This document shows, piece by piece, positions 5,764-13,412 of a stretch of 13,479 nucleotides of DNA. The stretch covers positions 1-13,479 of the forward strand of contig NZ_JBFXIO010000090.1 of assembly GCF_050175855.1 (NCBI RefSeq). Direction: 5' to 3'. The position numbers and the translations under genes were made by a program. The notes beneath the pieces were generated by a model. The model ran no database searches. It had not been told where the DNA came from and saw nothing but the letters and a program-made list of their open reading frames with translations. How positions within the stretch are numbered: position 1 is the stretch's first letter; every line of letters starts with the position of its first letter. The stretch is from Piscinibacter sp050175855 (lineage in GTDB: Bacteria > Pseudomonadota > Gammaproteobacteria > Burkholderiales > Burkholderiaceae_C).

Positions 5764-8700
5764 TCAGGTTGCGGAAGATTCGAGGCGCCGCCGGTACAGC
5801 GCGTAGTACAGCACCGGGATGACGACGAGCGTGAGCAGCGTCGAGACGAAGATGCCGAAGATCAGCGAGACCGCCAGGCCGTTGAAGATCGGGTCGTCGA
5901 GGATGAAGAAGGCGCCGATCATCGCGGCCAGGCCCGTCAGCGCGATCGGCTGGGCACGCACCGCGGCCGAGGCGACCACGGCGTCCTTGAAGGCGATGCC
6001 CTGCGACACCTGCAGCTCGATGAAGTCGACCAGCAGGATGGAGTTGCGCACGATGATGCCGGCCAGCGCGATCATGCCGATCATCGAGGTGGCGGTGAAC
6101 TGCGCGCCGAGCAGGGCGTGGCCGGGCATCACGCCGATGATGGTCAGCGGGATCGGCGCCATGATCACCAGCGGCGTCAGGTAGCTGCGGAACTGCGCCA
6201 CCACCAGCAGGTAGATCAGGATCAGGCCGACGCCGTAGGCCGCGCCCATGTCGCGGAAGGTCTCGTAGGTGATCTGCGACTCGCCGTCCCACTTGATGGC
6301 GTACTGGCGGAACGGGTCGCTGGGCTGGCGGATCCAGTATTCGCCCAGGCTGCCGTCGGCCAGGCCGCTGAGCTGGCTGCGGATGGCGAACAGGCCGTAC
6401 AGCGGCGAGTCGACCAGCGCTCGCTCGGCGCCCGCCACCGGGCGCTCGCCGACGTCGCCGAGCACGTAGGTGACCGGCTGCAGGTCCTTGGTGTAGCGCG
6501 GCTTGTCGATCACGCCGCGCTCGATGCGCACCAGCTCCGACAAGGGTACGAGCTGGCCGTTGCCGGCGCGCAGCGGCAGCGCCAGCAGCGCGTCCAGCCC
6601 GATCTGCTGCTCGCTGGGCAGCTGCAGGCGCAGCGGCACCGGGAACTTGCTCTGGCCGTCGTGCAGGTAGCCGGCATCGGCACCCGACAGCGCGGCGTTC
6701 ACCGTCTGCGCCACCACGGCGACGGGAATGCCCAGCGTCTCGGCGCGCTGGCGGTTGATGCGCAGCCAGGCGCGCGGCGCGTCGGCGGCGATCGTGCTGT
6801 CGATGCCGACGATGTGCGCGGTGTCGGCGAAGGCCTGGATCACCTGTTCGGCCACGCGCAGGCGGCCGGCCTCGTCGGGGCCGTAGACCTCGGCCACCAG
6901 CGGCGCCAGCACCGGCGGGCCCGGCGGCACTTCCACCACCTTCAGGCGTGCGCCGGCCTTCGCGGCGATCTGGTCGAGCGTCGGGCGCAGGCGCTGCGCG
7001 ATGGCGTGGCTCTGCTCGTGGCGGTGCGCCTTGTCGACCAGGTTGACCTGCAGGTCGCCTTGCTCGGCGTCGGCGCGCAGGTAGTACTGGCGCACCAGAC
7101 CGTTGAAGGTGATCGGGCTGGCCGTGCCGGCATAGCCCTGCAGGTCGCGCACCTCGGGCTGCTTCGCCAGGTAGTCGCCCATTTCCTGCAGCGTGGCGGC
7201 GGTCTGCTCCAGCGGCGAACCGGCGGGCATCTCCAGCACCACCTGGAACTCGCTCTTGTTGTCGAAGGGCAGCATCTTCAGCACCACCCACTGCACGACG
7301 GCCAGGCCCACCGACAGCATCAGCGCGGCGAGGATGCCGGCCAGCAGCAACCAGCGCTTGCGCGCGCTGTCGAGGAAGGGGCGCAGCACCTTGTCGGCCA
7401 CGCGCTGCAGCTTCGACGGGGCGCTCGATGCGGCCGGCGCGTGGTCGCTGCCGCCGTGCGACTTCATGAGCTTGAGTGCCAGCCACGGCGTCACCGTGAA
7501 GGCGATCGCCAGCGACAGCGCCATGCCCAGGCTGGAGTTGATCGGGATGGGGCTCATGTACGGCCCCATCAGCCCGCTGACGAAGGCCATCGGCAGCAGC
7601 GCGGCGATCACCGTCAGCGTGGCCAGGATGGTCGGGCCGCCGACCTCGTCGACCGCCTCCGGGATGATCTCGCGCAGGGGCTTGCCCGGTTCGAGCTGCT
7701 GGTGGCGGTGGATGTTCTCCACCACCACGATGGCGTCGTCGACCAGGATGCCGATCGAGAAGATCAGCGCGAACAGCGACACGCGGTTGAGCGTGAAGCC
7801 CCAGGCCCAGGAGGCGAACAGGGTGGCGGTGAGCGTGAGGATCACCGCCGCGCCGACGATCACCGCCTCGCGACGGCCCAGCGCCAGGCCGACCAGCAGG
7901 ATCACCGAGCCGGTGGCGAAGGCCAGCTTCTGGATCAGCTTGTTGGCCTTCTCGGCGGCGGTCTCGCCGTAGTCGCGCGTGATGGTGGCTTCCACGCCCT
8001 GCGGCAGCACGCTGTTGCGCATTTCGTCGAGCCGGCCGCGTGCGGCGCGGGCGACGTCCACCGCGTTCTGGCCCGGCTTCTTGGTGACGGTCAGGGTCAC
8101 CGCCGGCTGCACGCTGCCGGCCGCGGCATCGGAGGCAGCCGCCCCGGGCGTGAACCAGACGTAGCGGCGAGCCTGCCGGGCGCCGTCTTCGATGCGCGCC
8201 ACTTCGGACAGGCGCACCGGCTTGCCATCGGCGACGCCGACGATCAGCTCGCCCACCTCGGCGGCCGAGCGCAGGAAGTCGCCGGTTTCCACCGTCAGCA
8301 GGCGTGGCGTGGCCGATTGCGCGTCGAGCACCGCGCCGGCCGGCATGGCCTGGTTGGCGGCCGACAGCGTGGCCTGCAGCCGCGCGATGTCGATGCCGCG
8401 CTCGCGCAGGCGGCCGGGGTCGAGCCAGATGTTCACCGCACGGCCGGGGCCGCCGATGGTCTCGACCTCGCGCACGCCGGAAACGCGCTTGAGCTCGGCC
8501 TCCATGGTGTGGGAAACGCGCTCCAGCTCGGCGGCACTGGTGCCGTCGCGCGTCCACAGCGTGACGGCGAGCACCGGCACGTCGTCGATGCCCTTGGGCT
8601 TGACCACCGGCGGCAGCACGCCGAGGTTGGCGGGCAGCCAGTCCTGGTTGGCGTTGAGCACGTCGTACAGGCGCACCAGCGCCTCGGTGCGCGGCACACC

Positions 8701-9015
8701 GACCTGGAACTGCACCGTCAGCACCGCCATGCCCGGGCGCGAGACGGAGTACGTGTGCTCGATCCCGGCGATCTGGCCGAGCGCCTGCTCGGCCGGGCGC
8801 GCCACCATGTTCTGCACGTCCGCGCTGGAGGCGCCGGGGAAGGCGATCAGCACGTTGGCCATGGTCACGTTGATCTGCGGCTCCTCCTCGCGCGGCGTGA
8901 CCAGCACGGCGAACGCTCCGAGCAGCAGCGCGACGAGCGCGAGCAGCGGCGTCAGCGCGTGGCTCTGGAAGGTGCGGGCCAGGCGGCCCGAGACCCCAAG
9001 CGACGTGGTCGTCAT
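5764..9015 (-). CDS. RND-family efflux transporter permease
   Basis: This 1083-residue inner-membrane protein is the proton-driven pump subunit of a tripartite RND exporter (AcrB-like size and plan). The N-terminal helix (about 22-40) precedes the periplasmic porter domain that starts PREEEPQINV. TM4 carries the paired proton-relay aspartates Asp426-Asp427 in IGILVDDAIVVVENIH. After a cytoplasmic linker, the second half repeats the plan from about 553 (KRWLLLAGILAALML), and TM10 reads MIALAGIIVRNSILLVDFIE. At the position of the essential AcrB Lys940 (AKNAIL) this protein has Arg990. The final helices run to about 1074. The start at 9015 follows GAGGG on the coding strand and lies ten bases after the adaptor stop. 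No outer-membrane factor gene is nearby, so a TolC-like partner must be encoded elsewhere. The substrate is not readable from the sequence. Confidence 0.95.
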   Translation of the reverse strand: MTTTSLGVSGRLARTFQSHALTPLLALVALLLGAFAVLVTPREEEPQINVTMANVLIAFPGASSADVQNMVARPAEQALGQIAGIEHTYSVSRPGMAVLTVQFQVGVPRTEALVRLYDVLNANQDWLPANLGVLPPVVKPKGIDDVPVLAVTLWTRDGTSAAELERVSHTMEAELKRVSGVREVETIGGPGRAVNIWLDPGRLRERGIDIARLQATLSAANQAMPAGAVLDAQSATPRLLTVETGDFLRSAAEVGELIVGVADGKPVRLSEVARIEDGARQARRYVWFTPGAAASDAAAGSVQPAVTLTVTKKPGQNAVDVARAARGRLDEMRNSVLPQGVEATITRDYGETAAEKANKLIQKLAFATGSVILLVGLALGRREAVIVGAAVILTLTATLFASWAWGFTLNRVSLFALIFSIGILVDDAIVVVENIHRHQQLEPGKPLREIIPEAVDEVGGPTILATLTVIAALLPMAFVSGLMGPYMSPIPINSSLGMALSLAIAFTVTPWLALKLMKSHGGSDHAPAASSAPSKLQRVADKVLRPFLDSARKRWLLLAGILAALMLSVGLAVVQWVVLKMLPFDNKSEFQVVLEMPAGSPLEQTAATLQEMGDYLAKQPEVRDLQGYAGTASPITFNGLVRQYYLRADAEQGDLQVNLVDKAHRHEQSHAIAQRLRPTLDQIAAKAGARLKVVEVPPGPPVLAPLVAEVYGPDEAGRLRVAEQVIQAFADTAHIVGIDSTIAADAPRAWLRINRQRAETLGIPVAVVAQTVNAALSGADAGYLHDGQSKFPVPLRLQLPSEQQIGLDALLALPLRAGNGQLVPLSELVRIERGVIDKPRYTKDLQPVTYVLGDVGERPVAGAERALVDSPLYGLFAIRSQLSGLADGSLGEYWIRQPSDPFRQYAIKWDGESQITYETFRDMGAAYGVGLILIYLLVVAQFRSYLTPLVIMAPIPLTIIGVMPGHALLGAQFTATSMIGMIALAGIIVRNSILLVDFIELQVSQGIAFKDAVVASAAVRAQPIALTGLAAMIGAFFILDDPIFNGLAVSLIFGIFVSTLLTLVVIPVLYYALYRRRLESSAT

Positions 9016-9025
9016 CGTGCGGCCC

Positions 9026-10069
9026 TCACTGCGCGGCGCGCGCGCCCTGCAGGCCGGCGCGCACCGGGTCGGTGGCCACGCGCTCGCCGGCGGCCAAGCC
9101 GGCGAACACTTCCACGCGGCCGGCGGCGGCCGGGCCGACGCGCACCGCGCGCAGCGCGAAGCCCTGCGGCGTGGCCACGTAGACGGCGGTCAGCTCGCCG
9201 CGGCGCAGCACCGCCTCGGCGGGGATGCTCGGGCGGGCGCCGGCCGTGGCCTGCGCCGGCAGGCCGGCAGCGAGCACGCGCAGTGTCTGGCCGGGGCGGA
9301 CGGTGTTCGCTTCGGCGGGCAGGTCGAGGCGCCACTCGACGGTCTGCGACACCGGGTCGGCCGCGGGCAGCAGTTCGCGCGCGGTCGGCTTGAGGCTGCG
9401 GCCGTCGGGCAGCTGCACGGTCACGTCCTTCGCGGCGGCCACGGCGGCGGCGCGCGAGGCCGGCACCTGCACCACGGCGCGCATGCGGCCGGGTTCGTAG
9501 AGCGTGACCAGCGCGCGGCCGGGCAAGGCGAGGTCGCCGGCTTCGACGTGGGTGGCGCTGACCACCGCGTCGTAGGGCGCCACCACCTCGGCGTTGCCCT
9601 GGGCGACGCTGGCCTGGCTGCGCGCGGCGCGGGCCTGATCGAGGCCGGCGCGGGCGGCCTTGAACTGCGTCTCGGCGTTGTCGACGGCGGCCTGGCTGAC
9701 GAAGCCGTTCTTCAGCAGGTCGCGGTTGCGGTTGAAGGCGACCTCGGCATTGCGCGCCTCGGCCTCGGCCTGCGTCACCGCGGCGTCGCTGCGCGCCACG
9801 GCGGCGGCGCTCTCGCGGGCGTCGATGCGCACCAGCGGCTGGCCACGCTTGACCGTGTCGCCGGCCTTGACGCGCAGGGCGAGCACATTGCCCCCGACCT
9901 GGGCGGTGATGGTGGCCAGGCGCACCGGTTGCAGCACGGCGTCGAAATCGGCCACGCCGCCGAGGCTGGACGAGGCCACGGCGACGGTGGGAACGGCGGC
10001 GGGCTCGGCCGCGCGGGCCAGGCCGGCGGTGAGCATCAGGGCGACGAGCAGGGCGGAGATCGGTTTCAT
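9026..10069 (-). CDS. RND efflux periplasmic adaptor (membrane fusion protein)
   Basis: It is the periplasmic adaptor linking the RND permease to an outer-membrane channel. From MKPISALL it has 347 residues. A Sec signal peptide (1-20, ending GLARA, then AEP) lacks a lipobox Cys, so it is not an obvious lipoprotein. The first lipoyl half is about 53-83 (TITAQVGGNVLALRVKAGDT, VKRGQPLVRID), an alpha-helical hairpin about 84-155, and the second lipoyl half about 160-190 (NAEVVAPYDAVVSATHVEAG); beta-barrel and membrane-proximal domains follow. Starts at 10081 and 10108 are also in frame, but none has a good ribosome site. 10069 is chosen because it begins the signal peptide and leaves a leader of about 18 bases from the predicted transcription start. 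It is the first gene of the efflux set, with the paired operator sites directly upstream. Confidence 0.92.
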   Translation of the reverse strand: MKPISALLVALMLTAGLARAAEPAAVPTVAVASSSLGGVADFDAVLQPVRLATITAQVGGNVLALRVKAGDTVKRGQPLVRIDARESAAAVARSDAAVTQAEAEARNAEVAFNRNRDLLKNGFVSQAAVDNAETQFKAARAGLDQARAARSQASVAQGNAEVVAPYDAVVSATHVEAGDLALPGRALVTLYEPGRMRAVVQVPASRAAAVAAAKDVTVQLPDGRSLKPTARELLPAADPVSQTVEWRLDLPAEANTVRPGQTLRVLAAGLPAQATAGARPSIPAEAVLRRGELTAVYVATPQGFALRAVRVGPAAAGRVEVFAGLAAGERVATDPVRAGLQGARAAQ

Positions 10070-10083
10070 GGCGGACAGCATCA

Positions 10084-10115
10084 ATACGGGGTGGAGTATA
10101 TACACCATGGGGTAT
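10084..10115. promoter_or_regulatory. Two abutting 16-bp ATAC-N8-GTAT operator sites
   Basis: Positions 10084-10099 and 10100-10115 each read ATAC, eight bases, GTAT, and the two units touch without a spacer. Read in the direction of the efflux genes, the cores are CCCATGGT and TCCACCCC, so each has the C/G tract between A/T-rich inverted ends that is typical of CsoR/RcnR/CstR-family operators. The first unit (10098-10115) extends to an 18-bp palindrome with one mismatched pair, centred on CCATGG. They cover the predicted -10 box and spacer of the efflux promoter, so binding should block it. The CsoR-family protein encoded at 3664-3954 is the obvious candidate ligand. The match is by eye only. 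Confidence 0.7.
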
Positions 10116-10124
10116 ACAGCGCAA
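10095..10124 (-). promoter_or_regulatory. Predicted sigma-70 promoter of the efflux operon
   Basis: On the minus strand a TTGCGC -35 box (10119-10124), an 18-base spacer and a TATACT -10 box (10095-10100) stand just upstream of the adaptor gene. Transcription would start near 10087. The paired ATAC-N8-GTAT sites overlap the spacer and -10 box, which fits a repressed promoter. The start point is not known. Confidence 0.5.
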
Positions 10125-10157
10125 GCGCCGGAACGTCGATCACGCTACGCTCTCGGG

Positions 10158-10886
10158 GTGAATCCGTCGACCGTTCCGATCAAGCCCGTGCACCAGCGGC
10201 GCCTGCGCGAGGTCTGGCGCTCGGCCGGATGGCCCTGCCAGGACCTGGTCGAGGCCGAACTGCTGGCCGCCGGGCTGCTCGAGCGGGTGCGCGACGCCGC
10301 CGGCCGCGAGACGCTGCGCGTGACCGATGCGGGTGTGACGGCGCTGGCCGGCACGCTGCAGCGCAACCGCGCCCGGCGCAGCGCGCACGAGGCGCTGGTC
10401 GAGCGCGTGGTGCGCGAGATGACGCGCGCCGGCCGCCTCGCCTGGCGCGGCCTGTCCTTGCGCGCCCGCGTCGGCGAGGGCGACGAAGGCCGCTGGGTGA
10501 TGGCCATGCCCGATGTCTTCTCGATCCGCCACACCACGCTGGACGACCGGGTGGAGCCGGCGGCCCACGAGATCAAGGTGGCGCGCGCCGACCTGCTGTC
10601 CGACCTGCGCCACCCGCACAAGCGGCTGGCCTACCTCGCCCTGTCCAGCCAGTGCTGGTACGTGCTCAAGGAAGGCATTGCCGATGCCGAAGAGATCCCC
10701 ATGGAGTTCGGCGTGATGTTCGCGAGCGACACCGGTGCGCTCGACGTGGCGCGGCCGGCACCCCGCCGCGCGATTCGCCTGCCGCTGGCCACCTGGATGG
10801 CGCTGGCGCGGGCGCACGCCGAGCCGGCCCTGGACGCCGAGGCGCAGGCCTGGCTGGGCGAGCCACCGGAAGGCGCCGACCAATGA
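10158..10886 (+). CDS. Winged-helix plus PD-(D/E)XK nuclease-like protein (MmcB-related)
   Basis: This protein of 242 residues has not been assigned a function that I know of. Residues about 14-65 look like a winged helix (LREVWRSAGW, LVEAELLAAGLLERV, ETLRVTDAGVTAL). The C-terminal part resembles the MmcB/DUF1052 group of the PD-(D/E)XK nuclease fold: Pro118-Asp119 in VMAMPDVFSIR, then Glu138-Ile-Lys140 in AHEIKVARADLLSDLR, then KRLAYLALSSQCWYVLKEGI. Glu78 in HEALVERVV may be the helix-1 acidic residue. With all core residues present it could be an active nuclease, but MmcB itself is only implicated genetically in DNA repair. GTG 10158 is the preferred start; an in-frame ATG at 10107 lies inside the operator and would add 17 unconvincing residues. 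It diverges from the efflux genes and overlaps the next gene by four bases (ATGA). Confidence 0.78.
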   Translation: MNPSTVPIKPVHQRRLREVWRSAGWPCQDLVEAELLAAGLLERVRDAAGRETLRVTDAGVTALAGTLQRNRARRSAHEALVERVVREMTRAGRLAWRGLSLRARVGEGDEGRWVMAMPDVFSIRHTTLDDRVEPAAHEIKVARADLLSDLRHPHKRLAYLALSSQCWYVLKEGIADAEEIPMEFGVMFASDTGALDVARPAPRRAIRLPLATWMALARAHAEPALDAEAQAWLGEPPEGADQ

Positions 10887-12193
10887 GTTCGCTCTGGTCC
10901 AGGCTGTTCGGCGGCAAGCCGGCCGAACCGGCTGCGGCGGCGCCCCCGAAGCCTGCCGCACCGGCCGCCGCGCCGCCCGCTGCTGCGCCGACCTTCGGCG
11001 CCCGCCGCCCCCTGGTGGGCATCCACGGCGAGGTGGCCGGCTTCGAGTTCCGCCTGTCGCCCTCGACGCAGCGTCGCATGCAGGCGAGCGCCGACGGCCC
11101 GGCCGCCGCCGCGCACGCCATCGCGCTGCTGGCAGCGATGCGCTCGACGCTGGAGAGCGGCCGCATCGCGCTGGGCGAACTGCCGGCCTCGCTGCTCGGC
11201 CGAACGGCGGTGGCAGAGCAGGTGCCAGACGGCGCCTGGATCGCCGTGCGCGGCGCCTTCGAGCCGGAAGACAGTCTGGCCGGCGCGCTGACCTCCTGGC
11301 GCACCCGCGGCGTGAAGCTGGGCGCGGCCGAGGGCGAGCCGACGCCGCCGGGCGCCAGTTTCGTGCTGCTGCACGCCGGCGAGGCCGGGCTCGACGGCGT
11401 GCTCGCCGCGCTCGACCGCTGCGCGCAGGCGCATCCGCTGCTCGCCCGCGTGGTGCTCGACCTGCCCGGTGTCGAGGCCATCGAGCAGGCGATCGAGCGC
11501 GGCGCCTCGCTGGCCGCCGGCCGCGTGGAGGCGGGCGCCGGCGCACTGGCGCAACGCCGCGTTGTGCAGCCGGCCACGCAGCGGCTGTGCCAGCTTCTCA
11601 ACGGCGTGGTCGCCGATCGCGACACCGCGCAGATCGGCGCGGCGCTGCGCGCCGACCTGGTGCTGTCCTACCGGCTGCTGCGCTTCGTCAACAGCCCGGC
11701 CGTGGGCCTGGCCCAGCCGGTGGAGTCGGTCGAGCAGGCGGTGATGGTGCTGGGCCGCGCCGAGCTCTACCGCTGGCTGAGCGTGCTGCTCACCGCCTCG
11801 GGCAGCGGCCGCAAGGCCTCGCGGGCGCTGCAGGAGGTGGCGATGGCGCGGGCGCGGCTGCTCGAGCTGCTCGCCGCCGGCCGTGCCGAGACTCCGCCGG
11901 CCGCCCTCTTCACCGTCGGCCTGCTGTCGATGCTCGATGCGCTGCTGCAGGTGCCGCTGGCCGAGGCGCTGGCGCCGCTGCAGATCGCCGACCCGGCGCG
12001 CCAGGCCATCGTCGACCACGCCGGCCCGTGGTGGCCGCTGCTGCAGCTGGCCATCGCGATCGAGCGCCACGACCTGGCCGAAGCCGAACCGCTGGCGGCT
12101 GCGCACGGCGGGCTCGATGCGGTGCTTGCTCAGGCAGAGCAGGCCTGGGCCTGGTCGGCGGAACTGTCGCGCTCGCAGGCGGCGCCCGCATGA
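10883..12193 (+). CDS. HDOD-domain signalling protein with degenerate EAL-like N-terminus
   Basis: HDOD proteins are regulatory, often acting with EAL domains in c-di-GMP-related or stress signalling; they are not proven enzymes. The 436 residues run as follows: a short N-terminus, an Ala/Pro-rich linker (about 14-37), an EAL-like region (about 40-220) and the HDOD domain (about 225-425). The HDOD core shows LRADLVLSYRLLRFVNSPAV, then VESVEQAVMVLGRAELYRWL, then LFTVGLLSMLDALLQVPL. The order matches the YuxH/COG3434 group. The EAL region has no EAL signature and lacks the acidic metal residues of active phosphodiesterases, so it is probably a non-catalytic remnant. The start ATG overlaps the preceding stop (ATGA), so translation is likely coupled. 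The following gene overlaps in the same way. Confidence 0.85.
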   Translation: MSSLWSRLFGGKPAEPAAAAPPKPAAPAAAPPAAAPTFGARRPLVGIHGEVAGFEFRLSPSTQRRMQASADGPAAAAHAIALLAAMRSTLESGRIALGELPASLLGRTAVAEQVPDGAWIAVRGAFEPEDSLAGALTSWRTRGVKLGAAEGEPTPPGASFVLLHAGEAGLDGVLAALDRCAQAHPLLARVVLDLPGVEAIEQAIERGASLAAGRVEAGAGALAQRRVVQPATQRLCQLLNGVVADRDTAQIGAALRADLVLSYRLLRFVNSPAVGLAQPVESVEQAVMVLGRAELYRWLSVLLTASGSGRKASRALQEVAMARARLLELLAAGRAETPPAALFTVGLLSMLDALLQVPLAEALAPLQIADPARQAIVDHAGPWWPLLQLAIAIERHDLAEAEPLAAAHGGLDAVLAQAEQAWAWSAELSRSQAAPA

Positions 12194-13128
12194 CGGCGCA
12201 CGCCCGTCGCGAGCGCGCGGCGCTGTGGGCCGCGCTGGCGCTGATCTTGTGCTGGGGGGCCAACTTCAGCGTGCAGAAGGAGGTGTTCGCCGCGCTCACG
12301 CCCGGCGGCTTCCTGTTCGTGCGCTACCTGATCATGCCGGTGGCGGCGGCGCTGCTGCTGGTGGCGCACTTCGGCACGCGCTGGCCGCGGCTGCCGCGCG
12401 GCGAGCTGCTGCAGCTGCTCAAGCTCGGCCTCACCGGCCACCTGCTGCACGTGGGCCTGGTCACCTACGGCATCCACTGGTCGACGGCGTTCTCGAGCTC
12501 GCTGATCCTGGCCATCGGGCCGGTGTTCACGCTGCTGATCCTGCGCTGGCACGGCACCGAGCGCATGACGCGCGGCCAGGTGGCCGGGGTGGCGCTGGCG
12601 GTCGGCGGCGTGCTGGTGTTCCTGTCCGACAAGCTGCTCGGCGCGCAGTGGCAGGCCAGCGGCGGCGACCTCACGCTGCTGGTCGCCGCGGCCTTCTTCT
12701 CCTACTACACGGTGGCGGCCAAGCCGCTGATCGAGCGCCACGGCGGCGTGATCGTGATGACCTACGGCACGCTGCTCGGCAGCGCGCCGGTGGTGGCGGT
12801 CAGCGCCGCGGCCGGGCTGCAGGTCGACTGGGCGGCGGTGCGGCCGATGATCTGGCTGGGCACGCTGTACGCCGTGCTGGTGGCCGCCTTCCTCGGCTGG
12901 ATGGTGTGGGGCTGGGTCAATGCCGTGCGCGGCGTGGCCCGCACCGCGCCGTTGATGTACCTGATGCCGCCGGTGGCCGCGCTGGTGGCCTGGATCGTCA
13001 CCGGCGAGCGCTACACGGCGATCAAGCTGATCGGCGCGGCGATCACGCTCGGCGGGGTTGCGCTGGCGCAATTCGCGTCGAGATCGCGCGCCGATGCAGT
13101 GCGCGATTCGGTGCCGCCCGTCGATTGA
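12190..13128 (+). CDS. EamA/DMT-superfamily transporter
   Basis: This is an inner-membrane protein of the drug/metabolite transporter superfamily, probably a metabolite exporter; the substrate is unknown. It has 312 residues and two EamA repeats of about five helices each, roughly 12-145 and 158-298. The first opens ALWAALALILCWGANFSVQK, the common W-G-x-N-F motif of the family, and continues TPGGFLFVRYLIMPVAAALL. The second includes TLLVAAAFFSYYTVAAKPLI and ends TAPLMYLMPPVAALVAWIVT followed by KLIGAAITLGGVALAQF. The start at 12190 overlaps the HDOD gene stop (ATGA), implying coupling. It is the last gene before the riboswitch leader. Confidence 0.92.
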   Translation: MTAHARRERAALWAALALILCWGANFSVQKEVFAALTPGGFLFVRYLIMPVAAALLLVAHFGTRWPRLPRGELLQLLKLGLTGHLLHVGLVTYGIHWSTAFSSSLILAIGPVFTLLILRWHGTERMTRGQVAGVALAVGGVLVFLSDKLLGAQWQASGGDLTLLVAAAFFSYYTVAAKPLIERHGGVIVMTYGTLLGSAPVVAVSAAAGLQVDWAAVRPMIWLGTLYAVLVAAFLGWMVWGWVNAVRGVARTAPLMYLMPPVAALVAWIVTGERYTAIKLIGAAITLGGVALAQFASRSRADAVRDSVPPVD

Positions 13129-13150
13129 CCTGTGTTTGCCCCGCTATGAT
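13125..13150 (+). promoter_or_regulatory. Possible promoter of the riboswitch transcript
   Basis: A good -10 box, TATGAT (13145-13150), lies in the loop of the inverted repeat CCCGC/GCGGG (13140-13144 and 13151-13155). The best -35, TTGACC (13125-13130), overlaps the exporter stop codon but leaves a spacer of only 14 bases, short for sigma-70. A start near 13157 would sit just before the riboswitch. Confidence 0.35.
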
Positions 13151-13157
13151 GCGGGCG

Positions 13158-13370
13158 CTTCAGGTGCTTCCGGCCGATCCTCGGCCGGTCGTTAAACGGG
13201 AAGCAGGTGACGATGCCGTGAAGGATCGAAGGCCTGCGCTGCCCCCGCACCGGTAAGCGGGTATACGGCCATCTCAGTGCCACTGCGGGCGTCACGCCCG
13301 TGGGAAGGCGATGGCCGCGCTGCAAGCCCCTTGCAGCGGCCCGCGAGCCCGGATACCGGCCTGCCAAGCG
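13158..13370 (+). promoter_or_regulatory. Cobalamin (B12) riboswitch
   Basis: This leader RNA binds adenosylcobalamin or a related form and represses the gene downstream. Conserved stretches in order are: GTTAAACGGGAAGCAGGTG (13191-13209); CTGCCCCCGCACCGGTAAGCGGG (about 13239-13261); GCCACTG with the hairpin GCGGGCG-TCA-CGCCCG (about 13279-13300) and GGGAAGGCG; and a B12-box-like GCGAGCCCGGATACCGGCCTGCC (13343-13365). Supporting stems are CGGCCGA/TCGGCCG (13171-13187), CGGCCAT/ATGGCCG (13266-13272 with 13311-13317) and GCTGCAAG/CTTGCAGC (13319-13326 with 13330-13337). The class normally precedes btuB-type receptors, cobalamin biosynthesis or B12-independent isozymes. The ends are approximate. 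Confidence 0.93.
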
Positions 13371-13412
13371 CAGCCGCCGGGCTCTTCACCGACTCCGGCA
13401 CATGCCAACAAC

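Noticed and set aside
5488..9393. A 1301-codon open frame on the plus strand opposite the RND genes, and a 1036-codon frame on the minus strand in another phase.
   Set aside because: Their translations are low-complexity, rich in Arg, His, Gln, Gly and Ala, with no domains. They mirror the high-GC third positions of the real permease and adaptor genes.
10107..10109. In-frame ATG for the PD-(D/E)XK gene, facing an in-frame ATG at 10108 for the adaptor gene on the other strand.
   Set aside because: Both lie in the CCATGG centre of the operator palindrome, lack ribosome sites, and would add sequence without family resemblance. The starts at 10158 and 10069 are better.
13259..13267. GTATAC in the riboswitch as another CsoR-type site.
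   Set aside because: It lacks the paired ATAC-N8-GTAT layout and lies within conserved aptamer sequence.
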